A DNA stretch of 64,000 bases from Candidatus Opimibacter skivensis (GCA_016721905.1 JADKHH010000015.1:1-64000); one strand, 5' to 3'; shown: positions 37,219-46,186, numbered from the stretch's first letter. Numbers and translations: made by a program. Notes: generated from the sequence alone by a model not told the origin.

Positions 37219-37255
37219 CATCATGAAACCAACAAACACAAACATGCAAAAGCAA

Positions 37256-38224
37256 ATGAAAGCCATCGAATACACCAGCTACGGTGCCCCGGACGTCCTC
37301 CACCTGAAGGATATGCCCATACCAACTCCCAAACCAAACGAAGTGCTCATCCGCATACGGGCCACGACGGCTACAGCCGCGGACATCATGATGCGCAAGG
37401 GCAATCCGTATATCGGGAGATTATATACCGGCCTGAAAGGACCAAAACGAACCGTCCTCGGTTTTGAATTTGCCGGCGAGGTGGTGGAAACCGGCAGTGC
37501 AGTCACTCTCTTTAAAACGGGTGATAAAGTGTTTGGAGGCACGACTACCCTGGGATCTTATGCCGAATATGCATGCGTCAGCGAAAGTGATGTCCTCACC
37601 ACAATGCCTGACAATATCAGCTATGCAGAAGCCGCTCCTGTCAATGGCAGCGCTATCACGGTTATGAATTTCCTGAAAGGACTGGGGAATATCCAACCGG
37701 GTCAACATGTGCTGATCAATGGCGCTTCCGGAGGTCTCGGCACGTATGCGGTGCAAATCGCAAAACACTTTGGTGCGGAAGTGACCGGTGTATGCAGCAC
37801 TAAAAATATGGAGCTGGTAAAATCGCTTGGTGCGGATCATGTGATCGATTATACACAGGCCGACTTTACGAAAAGTGACAAGCGGTATGATATCATCTTT
37901 GATACGGTCGGGAAACGGTCATTTACGGATAGCAAAAAAGTACTCAAGGACGATGGTGTTTTTCTTGCGGCGGTGATGGATCTCCCGCTCCTCTTCCATA
38001 TGATCTGGTCTAAAATAACCGGTGGAAAAAAAGCGAAGGTTTCCGCCACAGGCTTGCTGCCGGTGAAAGAACGCCTGAACTATTTTATAGAGTTGAAGGA
38101 AATGCTGCGCACCTCGAAAATCAAAACGGTGATTGATGTCATCTATCCGTTGGCACAAGTTTCCGCAGCGCATGCATACGTCGAGACCGGGCACAAAAGG
38201 GGAAGTATTATTATCGCAGTTTAA
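37256..38224 (+). CDS. MDR-family NAD(P)-dependent oxidoreductase, paralogue
   Basis: 323 residues from MKAIEYTSYGAPDVLHLKDM. Earlier in-frame ATGs at 37223 and 37244 are possible, but the -7 box at 37211-37218 makes the later starts likelier. The GroES-like domain is followed by the nucleotide-binding loop GASGGLGTYAVQIAKHFGA near residue 152 and GADHVIDYTQADF. No catalytic zinc cysteines are present, so it is of the quinone-oxidoreductase type. It is clearly related to the product of 34005-34907, with matching ATTATAADIMMRKGNP and KTVIDVIYPLAQVSAAHAYVETGHKRGS segments. Its promoter and first codons were copied into the spacer at 39.5 kb. Confidence 0.88.
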   Translation: MKAIEYTSYGAPDVLHLKDMPIPTPKPNEVLIRIRATTATAADIMMRKGNPYIGRLYTGLKGPKRTVLGFEFAGEVVETGSAVTLFKTGDKVFGGTTTLGSYAEYACVSESDVLTTMPDNISYAEAAPVNGSAITVMNFLKGLGNIQPGQHVLINGASGGLGTYAVQIAKHFGAEVTGVCSTKNMELVKSLGADHVIDYTQADFTKSDKRYDIIFDTVGKRSFTDSKKVLKDDGVFLAAVMDLPLLFHMIWSKITGGKKAKVSATGLLPVKERLNYFIELKEMLRTSKIKTVIDVIYPLAQVSAAHAYVETGHKRGSIIIAV

Positions 38225-38245
38225 TACCTCGAGGCGTAGGGAGAG

Positions 38246-38827
38246 TTATTTTAGTTTCTCCAATACGCGTTTCCGTATGCGGCTCAGGGATTCCGGCTTG
38301 ACGCCAATATAACTGGCGAGTTGATATTGAGGAACACGTTGAAAAATGTCAGGTCTGGTTTTGAGCAGGTTCAGGTACCGTTGCTCAGGCGTATCGGTCA
38401 GAAAGGAAGTCATTATTTTTCGTTGCTCGCTGAAGAAGACTTCCATGACCGCACGGGAGATGGTTTCAAATCTTGGAAAATTCTTAAACATGACCTGGGC
38501 GGCTTGTTCATTGCCTACGACAGCGTAGGTGTCTTCAATGCAGACGAGATAGTGTTTGGAAGGGCTCTGGGCATTGAAGTTGCTCATCGATATCACCCAT
38601 TGATCTTCGGTAAAGAAATTAGTGGTCTTTTCTTCGCCATCGACGAGGATGTACTCCCGGATGCAGCCCTCCATGATAAAGTAAGTGTCGACGGCCACCT
38701 GTCCTTCCCGGAGTAGGATGGTACCTTTCTTGAAGTGCTGTGCATCCATGCTCTCCTCAATGACCTTTGCCTCTTCTGTGGAAAGGGGGGAGATCTTGTG
38801 GAAGTGATTGACGAATCGATTTGACAC
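38246..38827 (-). CDS. Crp/Fnr-family cyclic-nucleotide-binding-domain regulator
   Basis: About 193 residues from the GTG at 38827 (SNRFVNHFHKISPLSTEEAKVIEESM). The longer frame to 38926 runs through a GAGTAAGA simple repeat and is rejected. The cNMP-binding beta-roll spans about 20-115 (HFKKGTILLREGQVAVDTYFIMEGCIREYILVDGEEKTTNFF). The C-terminal helix-turn-helix is weak but present (RVPQYQLASYIGVKPESLSRIRKRVL). This is the common Bacteroidota Crp/Fnr type. Arg/Glu contacts for cAMP are not conserved, so the ligand is unknown. It is tail to tail with the MDR gene, 21 bases apart. Confidence 0.85.
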   Translation of the reverse strand: MSNRFVNHFHKISPLSTEEAKVIEESMDAQHFKKGTILLREGQVAVDTYFIMEGCIREYILVDGEEKTTNFFTEDQWVISMSNFNAQSPSKHYLVCIEDTYAVVGNEQAAQVMFKNFPRFETISRAVMEVFFSEQRKIMTSFLTDTPEQRYLNLLKTRPDIFQRVPQYQLASYIGVKPESLSRIRKRVLEKLK

Positions 38828-38914
38828 TGTAAAAGAGTAAGAGAGTAAGAGAGTAAGAGAATTTGATAGTAAGATAGGGATAGTACGTGAGATGTATTTT
38901 CTTATAGCCCGGAA

Positions 38915-39547
38915 TTTTATCGTCAACAGCTTTATGGAAAAGGGCTCAGATCCGTGGTATCGTCAAATTGTCTGAATCACGGATTAAGCGGATTGCGCGG
39001 ATTACACGGATTATCGGGTCAACAAATCGTTGCATTAAAGCACAGCTAAAGTAATATCCAATAGTAAAAGTGTCTGAATAAGATAGCTATGAGATAGCAG
39101 CTTATCATCGATCGATAGCACCTGTCATTGAGCCTGGAAAAAATAAATCCGAGCAATCCTTTAATCCGTGTAATCTGTGATTCAGACAAAGGATCAGCAA
39201 AATCCGTTACATCAAGTGGATTGATTTCAGTCCTTAATCTCCATAAGTATAATTAACCCCACCCACACTCAAAATCCAATAAACTTATAAACTTATAAAC
39301 TCATACTTCGACTTCGCTCAGCACAAGTAAACCAATAAACTTATAAACCTATAAACCCATACTTCGACTTCGCTCAGCACAAGTATACCAATAAGCATAT
39401 AAGCTCATAAGCCTATAAGCTTATAAGCTTATAAGCCCCTCAGCCCACTTCTTAACTTAAGTCCATGAACCCCGCCCACCTCCCCCATACTTTTGCATCA
39501 TGAAGCCAACAAACACAAACATGCAAAAGCAAATGATAGCTATTGAA
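38915..39547 (+). repeat. Direct duplication, copy 2, including a truncated start of the MDR gene
   Basis: This is the second copy of 36731-37270. It contains the 218-base element (38970-39187), a longer CATAAACC array (39280-39437, with an inserted ACTTCGACTTCGCTCAGC doublet), the -7 box TACTTTTG (39488-39495) and 48 bases matching the MDR gene start (ATGAAGCCAACAAACACAAA onward). The match ends at 39547, inside the 3' end of the WG-repeat gene on the other strand. Confidence 0.88.
38970..39187. mobile_element. MITE-like element, copy 2
   Basis: Same length and ends as the element at 36785-37002, with only scattered base changes. It lies within the larger duplication and so was probably copied with it rather than transposed separately. 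Confidence 0.5.
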
Positions 39548-40256
39548 TTTTCTCTCCCGCCATGTTTATCTTAAATCTCTTCTTCTTGAGTTCAGCCGTT
39601 GCTACTCCATCTGTAAATTTTGAACACCAATCATATTGATAAGGAATAACCAGGTCACCTGTTTTTGATATGTAACCCCATTTACCTCCATCAATAGTCC
39701 AGGGATAGGTTGCTCCGGTCCCGCCCATATTTACGGCGGCTACTCCTTCGCTGAAATCGTCTGCATTATCATAATTGGCTGGGATGACCAGTTTCATGGT
39801 CGCGTCGATATATCCGAATTTGTTATTCTTGCGGACCATTGCCATCCCTTCAGAAAAACTTCCGACATACTGATAGGTTTCTGAAACTTGTTTACCGGTA
39901 TTATCAATAAAGGCATAATGGTCAGAAAAATCATTCTGGACAATCGGATTTACAATCGCCAGGCCATTTTGAAATCCATAGATTCTGCTATATGTTTGGT
40001 CCGTCACCTGTTTACCTGTCTTATCGATTAATATCCATTTGGCCAGGGCTATTTTTACCCCCGTTATTTCATCCGTAAATTTTTCCACTTCCAGGTATTG
40101 GGCATCAATGATGACTTTACCGGCATCGTCCGCAAAACCCCATTTATCTTCCATTTTAACAGGGGTGAGGTTTTGTGCCGGTAGTATTTGAATCGAAATG
40201 AAAGTGATCATTGAAACAACTACTAGCGTCTGTATATTCTTTCTAATAGATTTCAT
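39540..40256 (-). CDS. WG-repeat exported protein
   Basis: The start at 40256 (MKSIRKNIQTLVVVSMITF) gives a signal peptide cleaved near residue 28. The longer frame to 40328 adds a non-signal N-terminus and is not chosen. The 238 residues hold about five WG repeats (KWGFADDAGKVIIDAQYLEV, KFGYIDATMKLVIPANYDNADDFSEGVAAV, KWGYISKTGDLVIPYQYD). WG-repeat proteins form beta-propeller-like binding surfaces in the envelope; the partner is unknown. The final Gln codon and stop lie inside the duplicated fragment ending at 39547, so the present C-terminus (GEKIQ) was created by that insertion. Confidence 0.82.
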   Translation of the reverse strand: MKSIRKNIQTLVVVSMITFISIQILPAQNLTPVKMEDKWGFADDAGKVIIDAQYLEVEKFTDEITGVKIALAKWILIDKTGKQVTDQTYSRIYGFQNGLAIVNPIVQNDFSDHYAFIDNTGKQVSETYQYVGSFSEGMAMVRKNNKFGYIDATMKLVIPANYDNADDFSEGVAAVNMGGTGATYPWTIDGGKWGYISKTGDLVIPYQYDWCSKFTDGVATAELKKKRFKINMAGEKIQ

Positions 40257-40524
40257 GTTGTTTAAGTTGGTGGTTATGGTGTTGATGTAACATCTTTTAA
40301 TTTGCCTACACTTGTCGGTTTTCGGCATCCCCGTTTATCTTGATTTGGTTGTGTCCACTTCCTGCACTATCGTGGGGCAGGTATGGTGCCCGGGCATAAA
40401 AATAAATACTTTCCACTTCCTGTAACATCAGCCATCAGGTCTTTCGTAAAAAATAGTCGATGTCTACAGGTTTGGTGGGTGTCATACGATCACTTACGAT
40501 GAGAGGGCAAAAAGGAGTGGCAAC

Positions 40525-40806
40525 TCATATATTAACAAAGTCAACGAGTTCATACTTCACACTACGTCCACCCTCACCCGTTTCCCGCAAGATGCTCTTT
40601 TCGATCAGGTCTTTGATGTCACGCAGCGCGGTATCGGATGACACTTTGGTGAGTGTGGCTTCTGCTTTGGTCGTAAATCCCAGTGCATTCATTTGGCCGA
40701 CCATCTTGCCCTGAAGTAGCTTCACTTCACCAAATACGGCATTGATCCTCCTGTCGTCCCAAGTGAAGTGGGGCCAATGCTTATGGTTGAAGATAGACTT
40801 TGGCAT
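40525..40806 (-). pseudogene. Fic-family remnant: DUF4172 joined to the C-terminal winged helix, catalytic core deleted
   Basis: The start at 40806 (MPKSIFNHKHWPHFTWDDRRINAV) begins the DUF4172 domain that opens many Fic AMP-transferases (WPHFTWD, LLQGKMVGQMNALGF). After EATLTKVSSD the sequence is already the C-terminal winged helix of Fic proteins (TALRDIKDLIEKSILRETGEGGRSVKYELV). A normal protein of this type has about 370 residues with HPFxxGNGR in between; here only 93 remain, and the Fic motif is absent. The join is in frame. It may be a remnant, or a small stand-alone DNA- or protein-binding form. Confidence 0.72.
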
Positions 40807-40988
40807 GGATTCGAAATGGTATGCGGCGAATATGGGGATTATTCGCCGCATTATTGCGGTGTATTATGGGCGTTTTCGCCGCAACAAAGGACTCTTGGCC
40901 GGTAGGTAAGAAAGCTTATGCAGGAAGTTGGTATGACAAGATCCTTTTTACGGAATGTTGACCAAGAGAATATAGTTTAGGATTGTGG

Positions 40989-42782
40989 TTAGGTTACGTT
41001 AACACTCCCTTCCACAAAGTACATATCTATCTCGCCTTTATTTTTTGCCTGGATCTTTCCCCGGTATGTGCAGGAAAATTTGTCTTTCAGCAGCTCGTAG
41101 GTGGCACCACTGATGTTGATTTTACCGGCTTCCCCACTGCTCTCCATACGGGATGCAATGTTGACGGTATCGCCCCAGATATCATAGGCAAATTTTTTAG
41201 TGCCTACTATTCCTGCTACCACAGGGCCTGTGTGACACCCGATCCGTATTTCATAATATTGCTTTCCGGCAGCCTCACGTTTTTTCTTTTCCTGCAACAT
41301 AAAATCACGGATCTCCATAGCAACCTTCACTACATCCAATGCATGCGTTTTGCTGGCAACAGGCAAACCACCTACGCACATATAGCTGTCCCCGATGGTT
41401 TTAATTTTCTCAATTCCATATCGGGTGATGATCGAATCGAACTCCGAATAACAATAATTGATTTCATTGACCAGCTCCTGAGGCGTGAGCTCCTCACTCA
41501 TCGTGGTGAAATTCTTGAAATCGGTAAAGAGCACAGTAACTTCTTCAAACTGTTTGGCCTCCGCCCTGCCGCTGGCTTTTAATTCATCGGCTACTTCTTC
41601 CGGCAATATATTCAGCAGCAATTCATCACTCCGCTTACGGGCTTTGCTGATATGATTTCGCTGCCTGAAGAAGACACCCGCGAAAAGCAGTACAACCGTA
41701 AAGCCGCCTATAAATCCATTACGAACCGTTTTTTGAAATTTCCTATCCTTATCCAGCAGGATGATTTGTTGGTCTTTCTTCTCTGTTTCATACCGCGTAT
41801 TCATCTCGGCAAATTGCCTCTTGTTTTCCTGGCTCATCAGCGTATCGTTGAGCTGTGCATACAAAAGATGCGTTTGATAGGCTTTCTCATATTCGCCCAT
41901 GTCGGAATATAGTCCTGCAAGGGTTTGATAGGATTCTTTGAGGTAGAACTTATCGTCACCGGCTTTTACCAGCACAATGCAGCTATCCAGGTACGGAAGA
42001 GCGACTTCGTGTTCTTTCATAGCTTTGTACACTAACCCGATATTGTGGTAACTGACCGCAATACCCCGGCTATCGTCGAGTTCCTTTGCCAGAGCGAGCG
42101 AACGCAAATGATATTCAAGGGCTTTCTCTAGTTGGTGTTTCTTTTCATAGATCAAGGCTAGATTGTTCAATGCGTCAGCAATGCCCTGCAGGTCGTTTAT
42201 TTCCTCCATCCCATGGAGCGATTGTTGAAAGTAGTCCAGGGCCTTGTCGTAGTTGGATTGCGAATAATAAATGGAACCCAGGGCAGCCATGTTGAAAGCT
42301 GTTGAATATGGATCCTCGACCACCTTTGCCAACTCAAGGGACTGTTGTGCGTACTCCAGGGCTTTGTCATACATGCCTTGTTCTTCATAAGCCATGGCCA
42401 GATATTGCATGCAGCGCATCATCCTATACTTATCCTGGAGTTGCTCGAATAGTGTGAGCGACTTGAAGATATAGTCAATAGCTACATCGTACTCGCCGGA
42501 ATTATATTTCAGGTTACCGATTTTATTGAGACATCTTGCAATCAATGTGTCGTGATGCGCAACCTGTGCTAGCCGAAGCGCTTCCTCGTAATAATAAATA
42601 GCGGAATCAGGCAATTCGTTGAAAAAACTATCCCCGATCTTGTAATTTATTTCTATCTTTTGGACAGTTGTGGCCTGATTAAGCCTGTTTCTTAATGAGT
42701 CGGTAATTGTGCTCTGCGCATGGATGGGTTGTATGCCCAGGCAGAAAAGAAGTGTGCCGGTGACGAGGGTGAAATACCGCAT
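40989..42782 (-). CDS. TPR-containing class III adenylate/guanylate cyclase
   Basis: 597 residues. A signal peptide (to about 23) is followed by seven to eight TPR repeats in the periplasm (for example YDKALDYFQQSLHGMEEIND, LEKALEYHLRSLALAKELDD). One transmembrane segment lies near 355-372, then a cytoplasmic cyclase domain (about 400-590). Metal Asp residues lie in VTVLFTDFKNFT and IGDSYMC. The adenine-binding pair is Lys in EKIKTIGD and Asp in YDIWGDTVN. The transition-state Asn/Arg lie in VNIASRMES. All catalytic residues are present and the Lys/Asp pair favours ATP, so it probably makes cAMP on an envelope signal. The Crp/Fnr gene 2 kb away is a possible but unproven receiver. Confidence 0.92.
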   Translation of the reverse strand: MRYFTLVTGTLLFCLGIQPIHAQSTITDSLRNRLNQATTVQKIEINYKIGDSFFNELPDSAIYYYEEALRLAQVAHHDTLIARCLNKIGNLKYNSGEYDVAIDYIFKSLTLFEQLQDKYRMMRCMQYLAMAYEEQGMYDKALEYAQQSLELAKVVEDPYSTAFNMAALGSIYYSQSNYDKALDYFQQSLHGMEEINDLQGIADALNNLALIYEKKHQLEKALEYHLRSLALAKELDDSRGIAVSYHNIGLVYKAMKEHEVALPYLDSCIVLVKAGDDKFYLKESYQTLAGLYSDMGEYEKAYQTHLLYAQLNDTLMSQENKRQFAEMNTRYETEKKDQQIILLDKDRKFQKTVRNGFIGGFTVVLLFAGVFFRQRNHISKARKRSDELLLNILPEEVADELKASGRAEAKQFEEVTVLFTDFKNFTTMSEELTPQELVNEINYCYSEFDSIITRYGIEKIKTIGDSYMCVGGLPVASKTHALDVVKVAMEIRDFMLQEKKKREAAGKQYYEIRIGCHTGPVVAGIVGTKKFAYDIWGDTVNIASRMESSGEAGKINISGATYELLKDKFSCTYRGKIQAKNKGEIDMYFVEGSVNVT

Positions 42783-42866
42783 AGCAAAAGGAATTAAGGT
42801 CAGCGTGTATTTTATTACTCTTGTGAAATAACAAAATATTTTGAAACAAACTAAACCAACTTACCT

Positions 42867-43502
42867 ATGTCAAAAGGAATCGTCAAAAAAACACCCAGCG
42901 TCACATCTAAATACAACCCGGGGAAACTACAAGTAAGAGAAATCGAAGGTGCCGGCAACCAGGGACTCCTCAATACGGAGATTGATTTTGATACATCACC
43001 AACCTTTGCCGTGGAGGTGGGGGATTATGTTGAATTTGCCCTTAGTCTTGGGGGTACGAATTATCCTATCCGAAAGGTATTTTCAAGGGCCATCATCACT
43101 GAACTGGCTAATCCGCAAACTGGTCAGAGAAATAGATTGATGGTGACTGCAGCGAATCCAAATGCTGTAGCACAATCGCATTCAACGCTCACTTTCGATT
43201 ACTACGGTCCCTTTCCCCTGGCCACAGGCGATTATGTAGAGATTTCTCACGCGAATGCAGTGAACTGTCAGGTGATCAGAAAAATTGAGTGTGTCGGCAC
43301 GATTCAATCGATATCCGGTGGCAGCTCCGGAACTATGCAGGTAAACAAGGTAAAGACTAACATTGGAGGGCTATCTGTGGGTTCGTCTATTCCATTGACC
43401 TTATCTTACATAGGTACAGCACCGTTCAATGTATCCGATGTCGTAGAATTCAGAGTCGTCGGCCAGGGAGCCGGGAAGTATGTGCAATTATTAAATCGGT
43501 AG
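42867..43502 (+). CDS. Unknown cytoplasmic beta-rich protein
   Basis: I do not recognise a family. The 211 residues lack a signal peptide and have a repeating beta pattern (VEVGDYVEFALSLGGTNYPIRKVF, LATGDYVEISHANAVNCQVIRKIE, FNVSDVVEFRVVGQGAGKYVQL). The thrice-seen G-D-Y/V-V-E motif suggests three related beta-barrel-like units, perhaps an OB- or cold-shock-like arrangement. The ATG follows a normal AT-rich leader. It borders the left side of the AT-rich island. Confidence 0.55.
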   Translation: MSKGIVKKTPSVTSKYNPGKLQVREIEGAGNQGLLNTEIDFDTSPTFAVEVGDYVEFALSLGGTNYPIRKVFSRAIITELANPQTGQRNRLMVTAANPNAVAQSHSTLTFDYYGPFPLATGDYVEISHANAVNCQVIRKIECVGTIQSISGGSSGTMQVNKVKTNIGGLSVGSSIPLTLSYIGTAPFNVSDVVEFRVVGQGAGKYVQLLNR

Positions 43503-43652
43503 TAGGGAGGTGTAAGACGGGGTGTGGTGATTGTTGGGGAGAATGTATTGGACCAGGAATTACGATTAGGCAAATTTTGCAACTGACTAACGGTCTGCTG
43601 TTATTAGCTATCGTAAGTACCTGGAGCATGGCATCAGTGACCAATGGTTTAT

Positions 43653-44096
43653 TCAATCCTTTTTAGTTTCAGTCACTCCCCATCCATCAATTGGACGCAC
43701 ACATTGCCCTCCGACGTAATCAAAAGTTAGGCTTGGCCAGATTGTACCTTCCTTTCCTTCAAGGGTAACTCCCTCTTTTGTCCTTTTGATCGTGAAGAGA
43801 AAATTAGAAATTAATGGATCCTCCTTAAGTTCATTTCTTGGTATTGTTGTCATCCCAAATTGATCCACAGCCTGAGGTTCCCCTTTAACTGAAGTGCCGA
43901 AACTGAGTTGTTTCCATGCGCATCCGTCGCTGCAGGTGAGTTTAATTTCGTCAGGTGTTGCTTCAAGAAGGATAGAAAACTTAGCTACTTTAACATGTAC
44001 ATCTTCCTGTGCGACTAATATGGATGTAGTCCCCAGAATTAGAAAAGCAAACAATGCAATGTTTAAGAGTGGTTGGGAGTTTCTTGGATATTTCAT
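43653..44096 (-). CDS. Small exported protein, unknown
   Basis: 147 residues with a signal peptide (LLNIALFAFLILGTTSILVAQ). The mature part has two cysteines close together (KLTCSDGCAWKQLSFGTS) and another near the end (GGQCVRPIDGW), suggesting one or two disulfides. No family is recognised. It lies between the unknown beta-rich gene and the AT-rich island. Confidence 0.5.
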   Translation of the reverse strand: MKYPRNSQPLLNIALFAFLILGTTSILVAQEDVHVKVAKFSILLEATPDEIKLTCSDGCAWKQLSFGTSVKGEPQAVDQFGMTTIPRNELKEDPLISNFLFTIKRTKEGVTLEGKEGTIWPSLTFDYVGGQCVRPIDGWGVTETKKD

Positions 44097-44361
44097 GATA
44101 AGGGGTTTAAATATTGAGCTAAATGTTCGAATTATCTCACGGCTGTATAGCTTCCTATGTTCAGTGCCTGGGCATTTGCTTTCAAATATAGGGATATGAT
44201 TGGTTTAAAATTAGGAAGAAAAGTTCTACTGTGGATAGTTTGCTACTGAATAGGTTCAAATTCAATTCAGGTAATACAGTAGGGTGCTTAGATAATCAAA
44301 GCTTAACTCGTAATAGCACAGCTGGTATTTTCTCTTTCACTATAGCATTTTAATTTTGAAG
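44097..44361. other. Left boundary of the AT-rich island
   Basis: No gene, repeat or att-like site was recognised. Base composition drops in GC from here rightwards to about 50.6 kb. Confidence 0.4.
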
Positions 44362-44874
44362 CTATTTCCAAATTTTTAATCGTTTTTCTATTTCTGCAAC
44401 TAATGGTTGATTATTTCGAAAAACGAAATTGGTAGCTACAATTTGCTTCAATTTATTCGCTGCCTCATTCGGCGTTAAAAGAGATGCTTCCACAAGCCTA
44501 TCAAAAATCCAAATCATACCATGATATTCAATGTCCTTGTTTTTGGCACAGTTCCGTAATACCTTATCACTACTCAGTACACAAGCATTCAACTTATTGG
44601 CAATGTGTAATACCGATTTATCCGTTTCCGATAATGATTTCGGATATTCTTCCGAATAAATTTCTATGAAATCTTGCTCCTTCAAATTATGAACAAGTAG
44701 TTTTTCAACTGTTTGATATGCCTTAAGGACTTGTTGTTGCTCGGGGTATAACTCAAAATAAACTGAGGTAGTAGTATGTATTTCAATTTCAAGATTAAAG
44801 AATGCAGCTACAAGACCTAAATCATATAAGTCAATAAAAATACAAGCATCCGTAACAGCAATTTTCAGTTTCAT
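44362..44874 (-). CDS. PIN-domain protein, probable toxin/RNase
   Basis: 170 residues. The PIN fold is suggested by the N-terminal strand with acidic residues (AVTDACIFIDLYDLG, Asp9 and Asp15), a central acidic turn (SLSETDKSVLHIANKLN) and VLSSDKVLRNCAK, which gives the late Asp. PIN toxins cut RNA with a magnesium centre made of three to four acids. It lies 36 bases after the HTH-ImmA/IrrE gene on the same strand. HTH plus ImmA/IrrE (COG2856) next to a PIN-like gene is a recurrent toxin-antitoxin-type pairing, so it is likely restrained by that neighbour. Confidence 0.75.
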   Translation of the reverse strand: MKLKIAVTDACIFIDLYDLGLVAAFFNLEIEIHTTTSVYFELYPEQQQVLKAYQTVEKLLVHNLKEQDFIEIYSEEYPKSLSETDKSVLHIANKLNACVLSSDKVLRNCAKNKDIEYHGMIWIFDRLVEASLLTPNEAANKLKQIVATNFVFRNNQPLVAEIEKRLKIWK

Positions 44875-44910
44875 TTTCCGAACGAATACCCGGCATTCTT
44901 AATTTGAAGA

Positions 44911-45975
44911 TCAAAACATCGGTTGATGTTGTTTTCTAAATTCCACCAACGATTGATTAGACAATGAAGCTGCTTTAGACATTGAAATTTGGTCTTCCAT
45001 CAATGCTCTAAATAAAAGTTGTTCGAAACGGTTACTTTCTTCAGCCCCTATATACTCTACAGGCTCATCTACTTTCCAATTCATCTGTTTGATAAAAAAG
45101 AAAAACTGCTTGGTGTAATGCTCATTGATAATGTTACAATCCTTAGCTCTCATTACAATAGCTTGCATTGAGATACCATATTGCTTTTTGATATTACCCA
45201 ACTCCATAGTAGAAAGTTTGTTTCTGTGAACACCCAGTTCAGCTTTAATGGTTTCTTCGGGTAACAACATTGCTCCTGCAAACTGAAAACATAAAGTTTC
45301 TTTTTGCTTTAAACTTATATCACCAAAGGTCAATAACAAGTGTGCTAGTTCATGTAAAAGAGTTAATCTTATCCTATCGGGCTTATTTGCTTTGTTTGAA
45401 TTATAGGCGACGACAGGAATGGTGTCATTCACAAAAGTTTGAAGTCCGTCAAAATCTTCGTCTACATCCAACTTTACAACTTTGATATTTTTATCTTCTA
45501 ATATTTCAACAACATTGAATAAAGCCCCATTACCTAAGTTCCATTTGTTTCTTAAAAGTTCTGCCGCCTTATTAACTTGCTCGTAAGAAGTAACAATTTC
45601 AAAGTCCATTAAGTGATTTATAAACTCATTGGGTAGGCCTAAAATCTCTTCTAACTCCAAATAACGTGAAAGATATTCCTTGGTTTTTTCCTTGATAATG
45701 GAGGCTTCTTTTTGTGGCATCTTACTTAGTTTCCGATACTCAATTTCAGATAATTCCACTTTAGTAGTTCGGAAAAAGTAATCAGGGCTTACATTCAACG
45801 CCTTGCTCAAAAGGTTGATTTTTTCCGCATCAGGAATTACGTCCCCTTTCTCGTACCGATGCAAGGCCTGACGAGATAACTGAGAATCCAAGGCATCAGC
45901 CAAATCTTGCAACGAAAATCCTTTCATCAAACGGGCTGACTTAAATCGTTCGGCAAATACAGCTTTAATCTCCAT
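44911..45975 (-). CDS. XRE-type HTH fused to ImmA/IrrE zinc peptidase
   Basis: The start at 45975 (MEIKAVFAERFKSARLMKGFS) is chosen because a TACCTTTG -7 box lies at 45996-46003, inside the longer frame. The HTH_3 domain is residues about 4-62 (LQDLADALDSQLSRQALHRYEKGDVIPDAEKI). The ImmA/IrrE domain (about 150-300) has the zinc motif HELAH (TLLHELAHLLLTFGD) and the follow-up CFQFAGAMLLPEETIKAE. Such proteins repress their own promoter and can cleave themselves or partners on a damage signal. Here it is immediately divergent from a CBASS operon and upstream of a PIN gene, so it may control both. Confidence 0.88.
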   Translation of the reverse strand: MEIKAVFAERFKSARLMKGFSLQDLADALDSQLSRQALHRYEKGDVIPDAEKINLLSKALNVSPDYFFRTTKVELSEIEYRKLSKMPQKEASIIKEKTKEYLSRYLELEEILGLPNEFINHLMDFEIVTSYEQVNKAAELLRNKWNLGNGALFNVVEILEDKNIKVVKLDVDEDFDGLQTFVNDTIPVVAYNSNKANKPDRIRLTLLHELAHLLLTFGDISLKQKETLCFQFAGAMLLPEETIKAELGVHRNKLSTMELGNIKKQYGISMQAIVMRAKDCNIINEHYTKQFFFFIKQMNWKVDEPVEYIGAEESNRFEQLLFRALMEDQISMSKAASLSNQSLVEFRKQHQPMF

Positions 45976-45995
45976 TGTTAATTTGAATTCAGGCG

Positions 45996-46003
45996 CAAAG
46001 GTA
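45996..46003 (-). promoter_or_regulatory. Bacteroidota -7 box (TACCTTTG) for the HTH-ImmA gene
   Basis: An exact TAnnTTTG match on the minus strand, 20 bases ahead of the ATG at 45975. It fixes the start of the HTH-peptidase gene downstream of 46008. Confidence 0.55.
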
Positions 46004-46178
46004 CTCATTTTAGTTTACATATGAGCCATAATAGTGCCATTTTATTGCCTAAATTTGTAACTATGTCATTTTGACAGGTCGTCAGGTCGTTGATATTATG
46101 ACATAATTGCCGATTTTGCCATAAAAGCCTTGGTTTACAATAATAGATTGACATTTTTACTATTTGGTATATCTTTTG

Positions 46179-46186
46179 TAACTTTG
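46179..46186 (+). promoter_or_regulatory. Candidate -7 box (TAACTTTG) for the CBASS operon
   Basis: An exact TAnnTTTG match 42 bases ahead of the ATG at 46229. No well-spaced -33 TTTG was found. The 250-base intergenic region between the divergent genes also contains GACAGGTCGTCAGGTCGTTG (46070-46089), a direct repeat of CAGGTCGT that could be an operator. Confidence 0.45.

Larger units (their letters stand above)
36731..37270 (+). repeat. Direct duplication, copy 1 (contains a MITE-like element, an array and a promoter)
   Basis: This block recurs at 38915-39547. In order it has about 55 bases of unique leader, a 218-base element with inverted ends (36785-37002), a CATAAACC array (37074-37166), a unique piece with TAACTTAAGT, the TACTTTTG box and the first codons of the MDR gene. 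Copy 2 is longer mainly because its array is longer. Confidence 0.85.

Noticed and set aside
37187..37255. Longer N-terminus for the second MDR protein (MNPHPPPPYFC...)
   Set aside because: It would begin upstream of the TACTTTTG -7 box and adds proline-rich residues absent from the paralogue.
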